Assembly: GCA_963210315.1 (NCBI GenBank)
Contig: OY723313.1
Span: 1,054,001-1,118,000, forward strand
Reading direction: 5' to 3'
Source: Rhynchopus euleeides
Lineage: Eukaryota > Euglenozoa > Diplonemea > Diplonemida > Diplonemidae
Length of the DNA: 64,000 nucleotides
A model generated the notes under the pieces. The model was not told the DNA's origin. It saw only the letters and a list, made by a program, of their open reading frames with translations, and made no database searches. Within the stretch, counting starts at the first letter, position 1. Every line of letters starts with the position of its first letter. Below, one piece after another: positions 48,949-58,310 of this stretch. Made by a program: the position numbers and the translations under genes.

Positions 48949-51900
48949 CGGGGAGGCCCGCCATCTCCAGGCCTGCAGCGCCACATCTACGAGACCGGGC
49001 GTGACCTCCTCCTCAGGGCGGGTGACATCGAGCAGAACCCTGGCCCGGCGCAGCACCTCAAGTGCCTGACCTGGAACTGCAACGGACTCACCGAGGCAAA
49101 AAGGGCGGAGCTCCAGCACCACCTCGCAACCCAGCGGTATGACGTAGTGCATCTGCAGGAACTCCGAGCAGCACAGGGGGGGGACCCCAAGTTCCCGGGC
49201 TACTCCGTCTTTCTCCGACGCCGCACCCAGAAGCGCTGTAAGGGGACGCTCACCTCCGGAGGCGGGATCGCAACCCTAGTGCGGGAGGACCTACACGCGA
49301 CTCTTATTGCCACCGCACCAAACGCCAGTGTGACCGAGACCCTCACGGTGCGCGTCACGGGGCCAGAAAGCGCTATCACCTTCACCAATGTATACCGCCC
49401 CTCGGGAGTCGGCACTAGCAACGACCCACGCCGCGACGACTTCTCTACATCCCTGCTACCACACACGCCGGAGTCCATCATCGCCGGCGACTTCAACATC
49501 CACAACCGTGCCTGGGATAAACATGCGCGCTGCGACGACAAGGGAACAGACCTGTACCACTGGTCCCTCCTCAACGGCATGTCGCTGTGCAACGACCCTG
49601 ACCACCCCACACGCATGCGCCGCGACTCCAAGTCCTCGCCGGACATTGTCTTCGCCCACTACGAGCTGGGGGAGGTCACCTGGAATACCCTAGACCAGTG
49701 GCAGTCCGATCACTTCGCCATACAATACACCGTCCCCTTTGCACGAACGCCAGCTGCAGCCACACACCCGGCAGCTAAAGCCCGCCAACTATGGAACTGG
49801 GCAGCGGCAGACTGGCCCGCATTCACTGAGGAGCTGGAACGGCTGTCACGCAAAGTGACGAAGTGGAATGACCCGAAGGAATCCTTCCACAAGTGGCTGG
49901 GACTGGTACGCACGGTCGCAGCCAAACACATCCCGACGAAGCGAAGCTCTCGCCCCCGCAAGCGGTGGTTCACAAGCAAGGTGAAACGTGCGATACGGGC
50001 GCGGAACGAGGAATCGCGCAGACACGCCCAGACCGCACACCTGTCCCAGGACGACTACGACAAGCTGGACAAGCTGACCACCGACGCCACCAACGCCGTC
50101 CTCGAAGCAAAGCGCACAACCTGGGAAACCAGGTGCCAGGCCGCGAGCACCAGCAGCGACCTCGGCGCCACCTTCCGGCTTGTGCGAGAACTCGACGGCC
50201 GCAAAATCCAACAGGCTGCCTTCCCACTTGTCGACGGAGGGGTCCCGGTGACCGACCCCAAAGCTAAGGCGGACCTCCTCTGCAGCCACTACGCCAAGAT
50301 CAGCGAAGGAAGCGACCAACAGCCACAAGCAGCACACACCCCGCAGCATGCGAATGACCAGACACCCCCCGAGCTCTCAGCTGCCGAAGACGACTTCTCC
50401 AAAGAGGAGCTGAACGCGGCTCTATCCGAACTGCAGGAGCGGAAATCCCCAGGGCCTGACGACCTCAACAACGAGCTGCTGATGCATCTGGGCCCCCAGG
50501 CACGGCAGGGACTCCTGCATGTGCTCAACCTGTCGTGGAACAGCGGCATCCTCCCCGACGCGTGGACACGAGCAGTCATCATCCCGATCCTGAAACCGGG
50601 GAAGCCAGCAACGGCAGCGTCCTCGTACCGACCAATCGCGCTCACCAGCACAGCGTGCAAGGTGCTAGAAAAAATGGTGAAGAGGCGCATGGAGCAGCTC
50701 ATGCTCGACGACGCCTACCCACAGGTGGAGGGGCACTGCGCGAACCAGGCAGGGTTCCAGCGGCTGAGATCGACAACCGACCAACTAGCCTACATCACCC
50801 AAACAGCGACGGACGCCCTCTCCTCCGGAAAGGCAGCTGTCACCCTGTACTTCGACCTCGAGAAAGCCTTCGACAAGGTCAGCAAGCACGCAGTCATCAA
50901 CAGTGTCAGACGGAAGGGCTTCCCCCCGAAATTCACCAGATGGCTACACAACTACCTCAGCAACCGCCGAGCCGCCGCACAGGTGCACGGGGTAAGAAGC
51001 GACTACTACGACTTCAACAACGGGGTCCCGCAGGGAACAGTGCTCTCGCCCCTGCTCTTCAACTGCGTGATGGACGATGTATCTCGAGCCATCACCGCCT
51101 CCCCTAACATCCACCCAGCGGTGTTCGCAGATGACATCGCAGTACTCGTCGTCGGGGACAACTACACTGAAGCCCTAAGCACCGCACAGGGCGTCATATC
51201 CACACTCGCCGCCGAAATCCCACTCCACGGGCTGCAGCTCTCCCCCAGTAAATGCTGCTACACGCTGATGGGAACGACGCCCGCAGCGTTGGGCGAGCAC
51301 AGACGCATGGAGCTCCCAGACGGCACCCCCCTCCAGCACGAATCGACAGCGAAGTACCTCGGGGTCTACATCGATGCCTGCCACACGATGACAGACCACG
51401 TCGACCACGTCGTGACCACCTGCATGCGACGCCTGAGCATTCTGCGTATGTTGGCAGGCACTGACTGGGGCTCAAGTGGAGACACGCTGCGCCAGGCCTA
51501 CCTGACATATGTCTACCCCATCCTGATGTACGCCGCCAGCGTCTACACCCCTGGCCTGTCCACGAAGAACCTCAAACGCCTGCGAGATGTCCACCGCATG
51601 GCAGCCCTGATCATCACGGGCTGTATGAAGAACACCAGCACGGCAAAGCTCCTCTGGGAATCACACCTGCGAGACCTCGACCTCGACTTCAAGGTCGCGG
51701 TGTGCACAGACCACGAACGCTTCCGCCGCGTGCCCCACTCCCCAGGATACCGGGCGCAACTAAACACCGGGAACACGGGAGGCAGCTGGCTACATCAGGC
51801 ACGGAGTCTGGTGAAATCCTCGAAGGTCGACGGGCGCACCCCCCTGCTGGCCCCCCTGCATGCAGCACACCCCATCCCCCCCTGGGAATGGAACCTGGTG

Positions 51901-52914
51901 CTGCCACGAGTACACATCCTGGCGACGCTGCCGGGGCTCACCGCCCCAAAGGCCGCCACCCCGAAAGACACCCTCCGGGACCTGGCAGAGCAGACCATCC
52001 AGGCCCTCCCGACATGCGCCTGGCATGTGTACACCGACGGGTCAGTCTCCAACTCCACATCGCGGCAACAGCAGGGCGGCGCAGGAGCAGCGGTGTACAG
52101 CATGCCGGAGGGCCGCCTCAGGAAAAAGCTCGCCTGGCCGGCAGGACTCCGCTGCATCAGCTACCAGGCGGAGCTGGTGGCCATCAGAGAATCCCTCGCT
52201 CACCTATGCACCCTGGTATCCCCAGGCGAAACGATCGCCATCCTCACAGACTCGCAGAGCGCACTGAACGCGCTGCTGAGCGGCCCGCAGCGAGCGAGAG
52301 GATCCACCGAATGGGACATCTGGAGGTGGTTGAACGAGCTCGCCCAAACCCACGATGTCACCACCCACCTCCGCTACATCCCGTCACACGTTGGGGTAGC
52401 AGGGAACGAACTCGCTGACAAACAGGCGCAAATCGGTGCCTTCCGGCCGCAGATGGAACCGGTTAGCCTCGCGTCGGCTCGTGTCGTCCTCCGCCGACAC
52501 ATCTACAACGACGCAACGGTGCCCCGCACGGACAGCGTGTACGCGTACCGTTCGGGAATCGGGGAGACGCGACTGCAACGCCCCGACCTCCGCATGGAGG
52601 GACTCACCCGCTTAGGGGAAACCACCATCCGCCGACTCCGGGCCGACCACCACCGCCTGGTCTACGACCATGACATCCCGGGCACGGCACAACCACCTTG
52701 CCAACCCTGCCTGAAGCATGCGCCGGGCCACCCCCCGCCTGGGGTCTCACTGAAGCACCTCTTCTTCGGCTGCCCCGCGACAGCGTCGGCCCGACACCAC
52801 CTCACAGCCACAAACGTGCACAACCTGCTGTTGCACAACTGCAAGGAGGCGCTGCGCTACCTGGCCGAGGCAGGGGTAACGGAGCACGGCGAGAAGGACT
52901 ACCTGAACGCGTGA
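48949..52914 (+). CDS. LINE-B ORF2: 2A, APE endonuclease, reverse transcriptase, RNase H
   Basis: The frame has 1321 sense codons between UGA and TGA and no ATG before the endonuclease has begun. Domains in order: 2A (codons 25-33); APE endonuclease (LTWNCNGL, VVHLQEL, IIAGDFNIHNRAWD, WQSDHFAIQY); reverse transcriptase (AVIIPILKPGKP, SYRPIALTS, YFDLEKAFDKV, NGVPQGTVLSPLLFN, VFADDIAVLVV near 51121-51150); RNase H (HVYTDGS near 52027, YQAELVAI, LTDSQSAL, GNELADKQ, all four acidic residues visible); and a C-terminal CQPC ... HLFFGC zinc motif. All catalytic motifs look intact. The product copies the element RNA at nicked target DNA. Confidence 0.88.
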   Translation, partial: RGGPPSPGLQRHIYETGRDLLLRAGDIEQNPGPAQHLKCLTWNCNGLTEAKRAELQHHLATQRYDVVHLQELRAAQGGDPKFPGYSVFLRRRTQKRCKGTLTSGGGIATLVREDLHATLIATAPNASVTETLTVRVTGPESAITFTNVYRPSGVGTSNDPRRDDFSTSLLPHTPESIIAGDFNIHNRAWDKHARCDDKGTDLYHWSLLNGMSLCNDPDHPTRMRRDSKSSPDIVFAHYELGEVTWNTLDQWQSDHFAIQYTVPFARTPAAATHPAAKARQLWNWAAADWPAFTEELERLSRKVTKWNDPKESFHKWLGLVRTVAAKHIPTKRSSRPRKRWFTSKVKRAIRARNEESRRHAQTAHLSQDDYDKLDKLTTDATNAVLEAKRTTWETRCQAASTSSDLGATFRLVRELDGRKIQQAAFPLVDGGVPVTDPKAKADLLCSHYAKISEGSDQQPQAAHTPQHANDQTPPELSAAEDDFSKEELNAALSELQERKSPGPDDLNNELLMHLGPQARQGLLHVLNLSWNSGILPDAWTRAVIIPILKPGKPATAASSYRPIALTSTACKVLEKMVKRRMEQLMLDDAYPQVEGHCANQAGFQRLRSTTDQLAYITQTATDALSSGKAAVTLYFDLEKAFDKVSKHAVINSVRRKGFPPKFTRWLHNYLSNRRAAAQVHGVRSDYYDFNNGVPQGTVLSPLLFNCVMDDVSRAITASPNIHPAVFADDIAVLVVGDNYTEALSTAQGVISTLAAEIPLHGLQLSPSKCCYTLMGTTPAALGEHRRMELPDGTPLQHESTAKYLGVYIDACHTMTDHVDHVVTTCMRRLSILRMLAGTDWGSSGDTLRQAYLTYVYPILMYAASVYTPGLSTKNLKRLRDVHRMAALIITGCMKNTSTAKLLWESHLRDLDLDFKVAVCTDHERFRRVPHSPGYRAQLNTGNTGGSWLHQARSLVKSSKVDGRTPLLAPLHAAHPIPPWEWNLVLPRVHILATLPGLTAPKAATPKDTLRDLAEQTIQALPTCAWHVYTDGSVSNSTSRQQQGGAGAAVYSMPEGRLRKKLAWPAGLRCISYQAELVAIRESLAHLCTLVSPGETIAILTDSQSALNALLSGPQRARGSTEWDIWRWLNELAQTHDVTTHLRYIPSHVGVAGNELADKQAQIGAFRPQMEPVSLASARVVLRRHIYNDATVPRTDSVYAYRSGIGETRLQRPDLRMEGLTRLGETTIRRLRADHHRLVYDHDIPGTAQPPCQPCLKHAPGHPPPGVSLKHLFFGCPATASARHHLTATNVHNLLLHNCKEALRYLAEAGVTEHGEKDYLNA
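49021..49047 (+). promoter_or_regulatory. 2A (StopGo) motif of LINE-B
   Basis: In-frame RDLLLRAGDIEQNPGP. It matches the extended 2A consensus, including the Leu-rich stretch and AG before D(V/I)ExNPGP. It lies 24 codons after the UGA and just before the endonuclease (LTWNCNGL). Confidence 0.9.
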
Positions 52915-53440
52915 ACCAAATAACATCATCAGAGAACAAGGGCTTCGGCCCGACCTCCCAGCACCCCCCCCCCCCCCCCCCCCATCCCAGCCCCACGTCA
53001 CTTACCACAGGCCGCCAGGCGCGTCAGCGTCGGCGACCGCCCGCCCCCAGTCTGAGAGGCATCAGCCGAATCTCGGTGGAGGCGGGCACAAAACAAAAGG
53101 GAGAGTCGTCACTGTGCATATCAGCACGGTCCCGCCCTCTGTGCCAGACCAACACACCACCAAAGGAAAAGAGGAAGAGGCGACGTAAGGCAATGCCTCC
53201 GTGCGGCCAGGAGAACACGAAATAGCGACCCCCTCTACGGGGAATGCTACGAGCACGGCCAAAAATCGTTCAAAATCGTTCAAATCTCACATTTAGCAGC
53301 ATGCATGTCGGCCCCCACCCCCCGAAGGGGGGTGGGTGGTGAAAGAGCCCACATCACGAGGCTCAGGGGATGGGGAATGCACGAGGAAGGAAGTGTTAGA
53401 AGGAGACCACAACGACCTTCCCCAAAGTACGATGCATTGC
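52915..53440. other. LINE-B 3' region and spacer
   Basis: It contains the 3' UTR and a C run at 52966-52984, then about 450 bp without a supported gene. A duplicated AAAATCGTTC lies at 53262-53281. Confidence 0.5.
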
Positions 53441-53528
53441 TCCGCCCAGACCCCCCTGTGGCGTATGTCTGGTGCCCAAGTCCTTTCAAGTTACATGAAT
53501 CTGTCCATCCGCAATGAACAGATGTTCA

Positions 53529-53576
53529 CTACCGTGGCCTCCGGCGGCTGGGGGGCTCCGCCCCCCAGACCCCCCT
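53529..53576 (+). repeat. GC-hairpin repeat, copy 3 (preceded by a partial copy)
   Basis: Same core as at 48583. Upstream (from about 53447) lies the end of another core and its spacer (CAGACCCCCCTGTGGCGTA), so this was also part of a tandem array. Confidence 0.8.
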
Positions 53577-54061
53577 TGCAGCCGAACTGTGTGGCACAGC
53601 GGTCCCTGCCAATCCACGGGCGTTTCGCTCATAAGCAAGGTTATTAGTGCCTCCGGAGGTACTAACAGCCTTGCCAGAAGTGCAGCGATCTGCCCTCTCA
53701 AGGAAAGGTAGCCAATGTGTACCTCCCGAGGGGGCGCGAAGCGCCCCCGAGGGGCGCCTCCCTGTGGTTAAAAAAATTCTCAAATTCTCAAAATCCCAAA
53801 TAAAACTTCGTCCACCCCACACGGGATCTGTGGACGATAGCGAACGGCCTGGATGGCAGTCGAAAGAAACAGAAGACCTCAAGAATAGCCAATGCACACG
53901 GGTTATCAGCATTGATTGCCTTTGAATACACATCCCTGTCGGGGCACGTGGAGTGTTCTCAAGGATCCGCACAGTGTATAGTTTCCCACGTTGGCAGCAG
54001 AACTGCCAGACAATACTCGAGAAAGTGATTGAGAAGAGGGGGGGGGGGCAGATCAAGCCTC
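53577..54061. other. Spacer between GC-hairpin repeat and TIR element
   Basis: No gene is seen. A hairpin of GGGGGCGC and GCGCCCCC with a GAA loop lies at about 53734-53752. A G run at 54038-54048 precedes the transposon end. Confidence 0.5.
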
Positions 54062-54102
54062 CACGGTGGGATCTTGTAAATTTTACATGTATAACTACAA
54101 GT

Positions 54103-54712
54103 ATAATACATGTATTTTACATGTATAATACTTGCATGTCAACTATTATGCATGTATAATACATGTATATGCCTGAAATATACATGTAAAATACATGTAT
54201 ATCAAGTAAAAATACATGTATAATACTTGCATGTCAACTATTATACATGTATTTTTACTTGATATACATGTATTTTACATGTATATTTCAGGCATTTACA
54301 TGTATTTTACATGTATAATACTTGTCATGCAAGTATTATACATGTATAATACTTGCATGACAAGTAAAATACTTGCATGCAAGTAAAATACATGTATTTT
54401 ACTTGCATGCAAGTATTTTACTTGTCATGCAAGTATTATACATGTATTTTACTTGTCATGCAAGTATTTTACATGTATAATACTTGCATGACAAGTATTA
54501 TACATGTAAAATACATGTAAATGCCTGAAATATACATGTAAAATACATGTATATCAAGTAAAAATACAAGTATAATAGTTGACATGCAAGTATTATACTT
54601 GTATTTTTACTTGATATACATGTATTTTACATGTATATTTCAGGCATATACATGTATTATACATGTATAATAGTTGACATGCAAGTATTATACATGTATA
54701 ATACATGTATAT
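54103..54712. repeat. AT-rich ~610-bp nested palindrome in the left end of the TIR element
   Basis: It is built almost only from TACATGTA, TACTTGCATG(C/A)CAAG and spacer AATA/TTTA words. The main axis is in ACATGT at 54390-54395. About 300-bp arms on either side match with one ~30-bp insertion in the right arm (about 54447-54478). A smaller palindrome within the left arm is centred near 54240. The right terminal repeat has no counterpart: there ACTACAAGT joins ACACGGTGG directly. Confidence 0.85.
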
Positions 54713-54964
54713 ACACGGTGGACTCCAGCGGGGGTAGGGTAACCCTTTTCGGGAGTCTCAACTAGGGGGAGTCCAACTCCCGCTAGCGGGAGTCTATACT
54801 CCCGCTAGGGGGAGTCTGACTCCCCCTAGCGGGAGTCTTTTCACCTATTTTCACTCATTTTTCCCATGATACCTATGCAATGTGGCACTCGTCACTGAAG
54901 TACAGCCACACCAAACGAAACGGACGTTTCCACCCATCCCAGCTCGCAGACCTGATTCACAAAA

Positions 54965-55420
54965 ATGGGGAAGACGACAACGAAGCCGGCAGCGAAGCCG
55001 GCGGCAAAGTCGATTAAGAAGAAGAAGAGCGCAGAGAGTCCCGAGGCTGCGGAGGCGACGAACATTGTGCATGATTTTTGCACGGCCTTCCCTGTTAAAA
55101 AAGGGGGCAGTGTGCTGACACTGGGATCCATTAGAAGGCTCCTAGCAACGGTGTTGAGCAAGGAGCTCCACCAGCACAGCACCCAGGTGGCCAACGCAAT
55201 CATCGCCATGTCTTCCCTGACATGGATAAGTTCGCTGTCAGGGAAGTCGCAACGATGCGGAAGGAGGGCGCTCTCCGTCATATACAAGGTGGAGGCGAAG
55301 TATGGCAAGGTGCAGGATACAAACGTGTCGTCGGGGCAGCCTGAAGCCGCGAATGATCGCGACACGGGCGAACGGCTTGGCACCGTGGGTCTGGATAGAT
55401 GCTGGAGTTCGGCCGGGTGA
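54965..55420 (+). CDS. Small basic protein encoded in the TIR element
   Basis: A 151-residue ORF. The N-terminal 30 residues are Lys/Ala/Pro-rich (MGKTTTKPAAKPAAK, IKKKKSAES), like a histone tail. The following ~80 residues (SVLTLGSIRRLLATVLSKEL, STQVANAIIAM, CGRRALSVIYKVEAKYGK) are predicted helical by eye. A histone-fold-like or other DNA-binding role is possible, but no family is recognised. It lies between the inner left repeat (54714) and its direct copy at 55494, so it is probably cargo or an accessory gene of the element. Confidence 0.45.
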   Translation: MGKTTTKPAAKPAAKSIKKKKSAESPEAAEATNIVHDFCTAFPVKKGGSVLTLGSIRRLLATVLSKELHQHSTQVANAIIAMSSLTWISSLSGKSQRCGRRALSVIYKVEAKYGKVQDTNVSSGQPEAANDRDTGERLGTVGLDRCWSSAG

Positions 55421-55493
55421 AACCGGAAGTCGCAGCAAAATTTGCCCCCCCAGATTTCTTCCTCAAACCCACCCGTGGGCTGATCCGGCCTTG

Positions 55494-55592
55494 CACGGTG
55501 GACTCCAGCGGGGGTAGGGTACCACTACCGGGTTTAACCCTTTTCGGGAGTCTCAACTAGGGGGAGTCCAACTCCCGCTAGCGGGAGTATAG
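55494..55592 (+). repeat. Internal direct copy of the inner terminal block
   Basis: It repeats the sequence starting at 54714 (CACGGTGGACTCCAGCGG and the CTCCCGCTAGCGGGAG unit) with a short insertion. The copy suggests that 55494-57751 is itself a complete smaller element. Confidence 0.75.
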
Positions 55593-55609
55593 ATCAGCAG
55601 TGGGCAACA

Positions 55610-57414
55610 ATGAGGCGATGCGGGGGGCGAGGGCACCGATGCTCACTGTGCGACATCCCAGAAGAACGCTGGTATCAACAGGTGCATCGATACCCGCACC
55701 TGACTCTCTCTGAGATGAAAGAGGCTGGCTACCCCTCCCTCTTGGCAGGTGTGCTTCCCAATGCCCGCTACGTCACCCCAGCACTCCATGACTGCAAGGG
55801 GCTCGCCATGCGGCTGATCAGGGTACTGGATGACAGGGGTGGAGCTTGGGGGTTTTTTCGGGTCAGCTGACCTGATTTTCTGCAGGCCCTCACAAAAAAT
55901 CAGGTCAGGGGTAAAAAGAAAAAAAATATAGATTTTCGGGAAACCGGAAAAGTTGGCTCCTCGCCTTGGGGCCTCAAGGTGACCAGGAGGCGTTTCGTGA
56001 GCAAAGTGACCCCAGCGACATGAGCACAGGCCTCAAACAGTCACAATAGAGGACAAATGAAGCTGCCCAACCCGTACCGTGCAACAGACGTTTACTACCG
56101 TGGCCTCCGGTGGCTGGGGGGCTCCGCCCCCCAGACCCCCCTGTGGCATGTGCCTGTCTTGTACCCAAGCCCTTTACATCAGGGAATCTCAGTATCCTCA
56201 GGAGGACGCAGCCAACTCACACAGAATCCGTACGCCCGCAAGTCACAGATGTTCACTACCGTGGCCTCCGGCGGCTGGGAGCTCCGCCTCCCAGACCCCC
56301 CCTACGGCATGTGTTTGTCTTGTAACCAAGTCCTTGCGCGTCCGGGGCTGCATATCGGTTCCGGTACCTCGCGGGAGGCTGGGCCCGAGCACTGATCTCT
56401 GAGACGAACCGGGGGGGAACCCATAAGAAAAAATTGGCTGACCCGATCTGACCCGATCCAGCCCGCAACCCCATATTTCAAGCTCCACCCCTGCTGGATG
56501 AGACAACAAAAAAATATTCGACAAGACCTGTACAAACCTTGCACTGAATGTGTCGCAGCATGGGACAGGTGCTCAGTTCCGGAAGGTCGTGCTTGCCTGT
56601 CACAGGACACACCTACAAGGGCTTGTTCCGCTACCTCTTTGTCTCCCTTGCAGACCTCATGCATTTCCGGTATGCAGACATCCCCTGGCGCTTCTGGGGA
56701 TGCAAGGATGAGTCAGCCCGGATTCCCTTCTTGCGTGCTCGGATCTCAGGGCATATATTTCACTGGTTGATGGAGCATGCCGAAAAGGGATCAACGCGCA
56801 ATGCCTACGTACACAGTCTCCATCATTGGTGGGCTCCAGAAGATGCAGTGCCTCTGCAGAACAACGACGAATTTGAAGAAGCAGAGAACGGACATCGCAA
56901 GAAAGATGCCGTTACAATCGCCAGCTCCGCAACTTACGAGAGAGATCTTGCGATGGCAGAAGAGAAGCGGCGCGCATCGGGCATGCCTTGGAAGGTTGCG
57001 CACCTGTCGCAGGACGGGATCCTCGGGTATAGAGAAGTCATCCTGTGTCCGTGTCTGCACACCCGACACGCTCATAGATTGGCTGTGTATGTTCTTTGCA
57101 CACAGTTGACACAGCTGCAGAAGGGGTTTGTGCACTGCAACACACAGGACTTCGTTGAACCCATCAGCGCGCCCTACTTCCTGTTCCGGTTCCCCGAAGG
57201 ACACCGCAAATTATCGCTCTGCTTGTGCAAAATGCCAATCCCGCTGGGGGCGACTTTCACACCATTCGTGTCATCCGAGGCGACTTTGAGCACGCTTGAC
57301 CAACGCGCACAGCAGGAGGGGGATGACAGTTCTGACGAAGAAGATGAGGCCTGCAGGATGGCTTGTCTTGCCCAAGGTGTAACACAACTACGACAGGCGA
57401 TGGCCGCACTTTGA
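55610..57414 (+). pseudogene. Interrupted transposase-like gene of the TIR element
   Basis: Two open parts are in different frames. 55610-55870 (86 codons) has CGGRGHRCSLCDIPEERW and VLPNARYVTPALHDCKGLAM, a Cys-pair followed by an 'LHDxKG' motif. 56548-57414 (288 codons) has ARISGHIFHWLMEHAEKG and AYVHSLHHWWAPEDAV ... NDEFEEAEN, then a His/Cys-rich segment (VILCPCLHTRHAHR) and an acidic tail. The 'YxHxL ... F ... EAxN' pattern recalls transposase-related proteins of unclear superfamily, a weak resemblance. The 680-bp gap holds a hairpin (55867-55909) and two GC-hairpin repeats. It is either an unusual intron or, more likely, insertional damage. Confidence 0.4.
56095..56302 (+). repeat. GC-hairpin tandem repeat, copies 4 and 5, inside the TIR element
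   Basis: Cores at 56095-56142 and 56255-56302 are separated by the same spacer type that ends ACAGATGTTC. They lie between two ORF fragments of the transposon at 54062-57793 and probably inserted into it. Confidence 0.8.
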
Positions 57415-57605
57415 CACCTCAAATTCTAACCGCTCACCTCCGCAGGTGTAGCCGCTACCAGGAGGATAGGTAGGTAGTCCAGAGTCCGGGGAAACTGACA
57501 GAAGCAAAACAAGCCCCTCCCCATCCCTCTTCCACCATGATTTTACCCCCCACGCCAGTAGACTGTAACTATATCATGGGAAAAATGGATGAAAATAGGT
57601 GAAAA

Positions 57606-57731
57606 GACTCCCGCTAGGGGGAGTCAGACTCCCCCTAGCGGGAGTATAGACTCCCGCTAGCGGGAGTCTGGACTCCCGCTAGCGGGAGTCTTTGACACCC
57701 GCTCAGACTCCCGCTCCCAGACTCCCGCTAG
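57606..57731. repeat. Subterminal palindromic repeat array, right end
   Basis: At least six units of ACTCCCGCTAGCGGGAGT or variants with CCCCCTAG are arranged head to tail. The left end has a shorter array (about 54765-54840). Such arrays at both ends commonly bind the transposase. Confidence 0.75.
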
Positions 57732-57793
57732 GGCCGCTGGAGTCCACCGTGTACTTGTAGTTATACATGTAAAATTTACAAGATCCCACCGTG

Positions 57794-58310
57794 TCACTAG
57801 ACCAAAAAACTGCCACCCCGTCTCCACCGTATCAGCTACTGCCTGGGCACGGATTTATGCTGTCCCGGACCCCCCTACGACCAAATCGTTGTAAGTGAAT
57901 GGATGCCACCTGTACCTTTCTTCCACATTACGACCCCACCCCCCCACACGACCCCGATGCGTGCATCCAGATGAAATCCACACGGCGGACTGGACCCCCG
58001 CTGTTAGGGGCGCTGTGCTCTCGGAGAGTTGTGGATAGGAGATAAACGCGATTCCCCTTCTCCCCCCCCCCCCTTTGCCCTTTCAGCTGTGCCGCTTGAT
58101 TCTCTCCGCGCATCACTGCCGTCACCACCGCCCCCCCGCTGCAGGACAGGCTGCCAAGAAAAAGGCACCCCTCCCCCCCAACCACACTCACGGCATTGGG
58201 CCTGTTGCCGTGCTCTATTGAGCTGATTCACGACGAAGGGCGGCGAGGGGCTAACGCACCTGCACATCCCTTAGGGGTGGGACTTGGCTTTGCCCCACTC
58301 AGTGCGTTGT
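57794..58310. other. Spacer and likely promoter of the MYND gene
   Basis: No gene is supported in about 520 bp. A C run lies at 58063-58073. The MYND gene's ATG is at 58311. Confidence 0.45.

Larger units (their letters stand above)
48791..52985 (+). mobile_element. LINE-B: 5'-truncated non-LTR retrotransposon with RNase H
   Basis: The element begins directly after GC-hairpin copy 2. It contains about 50 codons of an ORF1 tail, a UGA stop, then the full ORF2 in the same frame (48949-52914), and a short 3' UTR followed by a C run at 52966-52984. The order endonuclease, RT, RNase H, zinc motif fits I/Ingi/Tad-like clades. The RT core and domain order differ from LINE-A, so the two are not recent copies of one element. 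Confidence 0.82.
54062..57793. mobile_element. DNA transposon-like element with long compound terminal inverted repeats
   Basis: The left end reads CACGGTGGGATCTTGTAAAT and continues to ACTACAAGT (54102). The right end is its exact reverse complement (57753-57793). Inside each lies a second shared block starting CACGGTGGACTCCAGCGG (left 54714, right ending 57751). This is followed by an array of palindromic ACTCCCGCTAGCGGGAGT-type units and then an identical-sense 'TTTTCACCTATTTTCA' segment. A 2-bp TC flanks both sides (54060-54061 and 57794-57795), a possible but weak target duplication. The inner block occurs once more in direct orientation at 55494, so the element is nested or partly duplicated. 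Internal ORFs lie at 54965-55420, 55610-55870 and 56548-57414. Confidence 0.78.

Noticed and set aside
49147..52914. Starting LINE-B ORF2 at 49147
   Set aside because: That codon is GTG and lies after the first endonuclease motif; the frame is open back to 48949 through the 2A motif.
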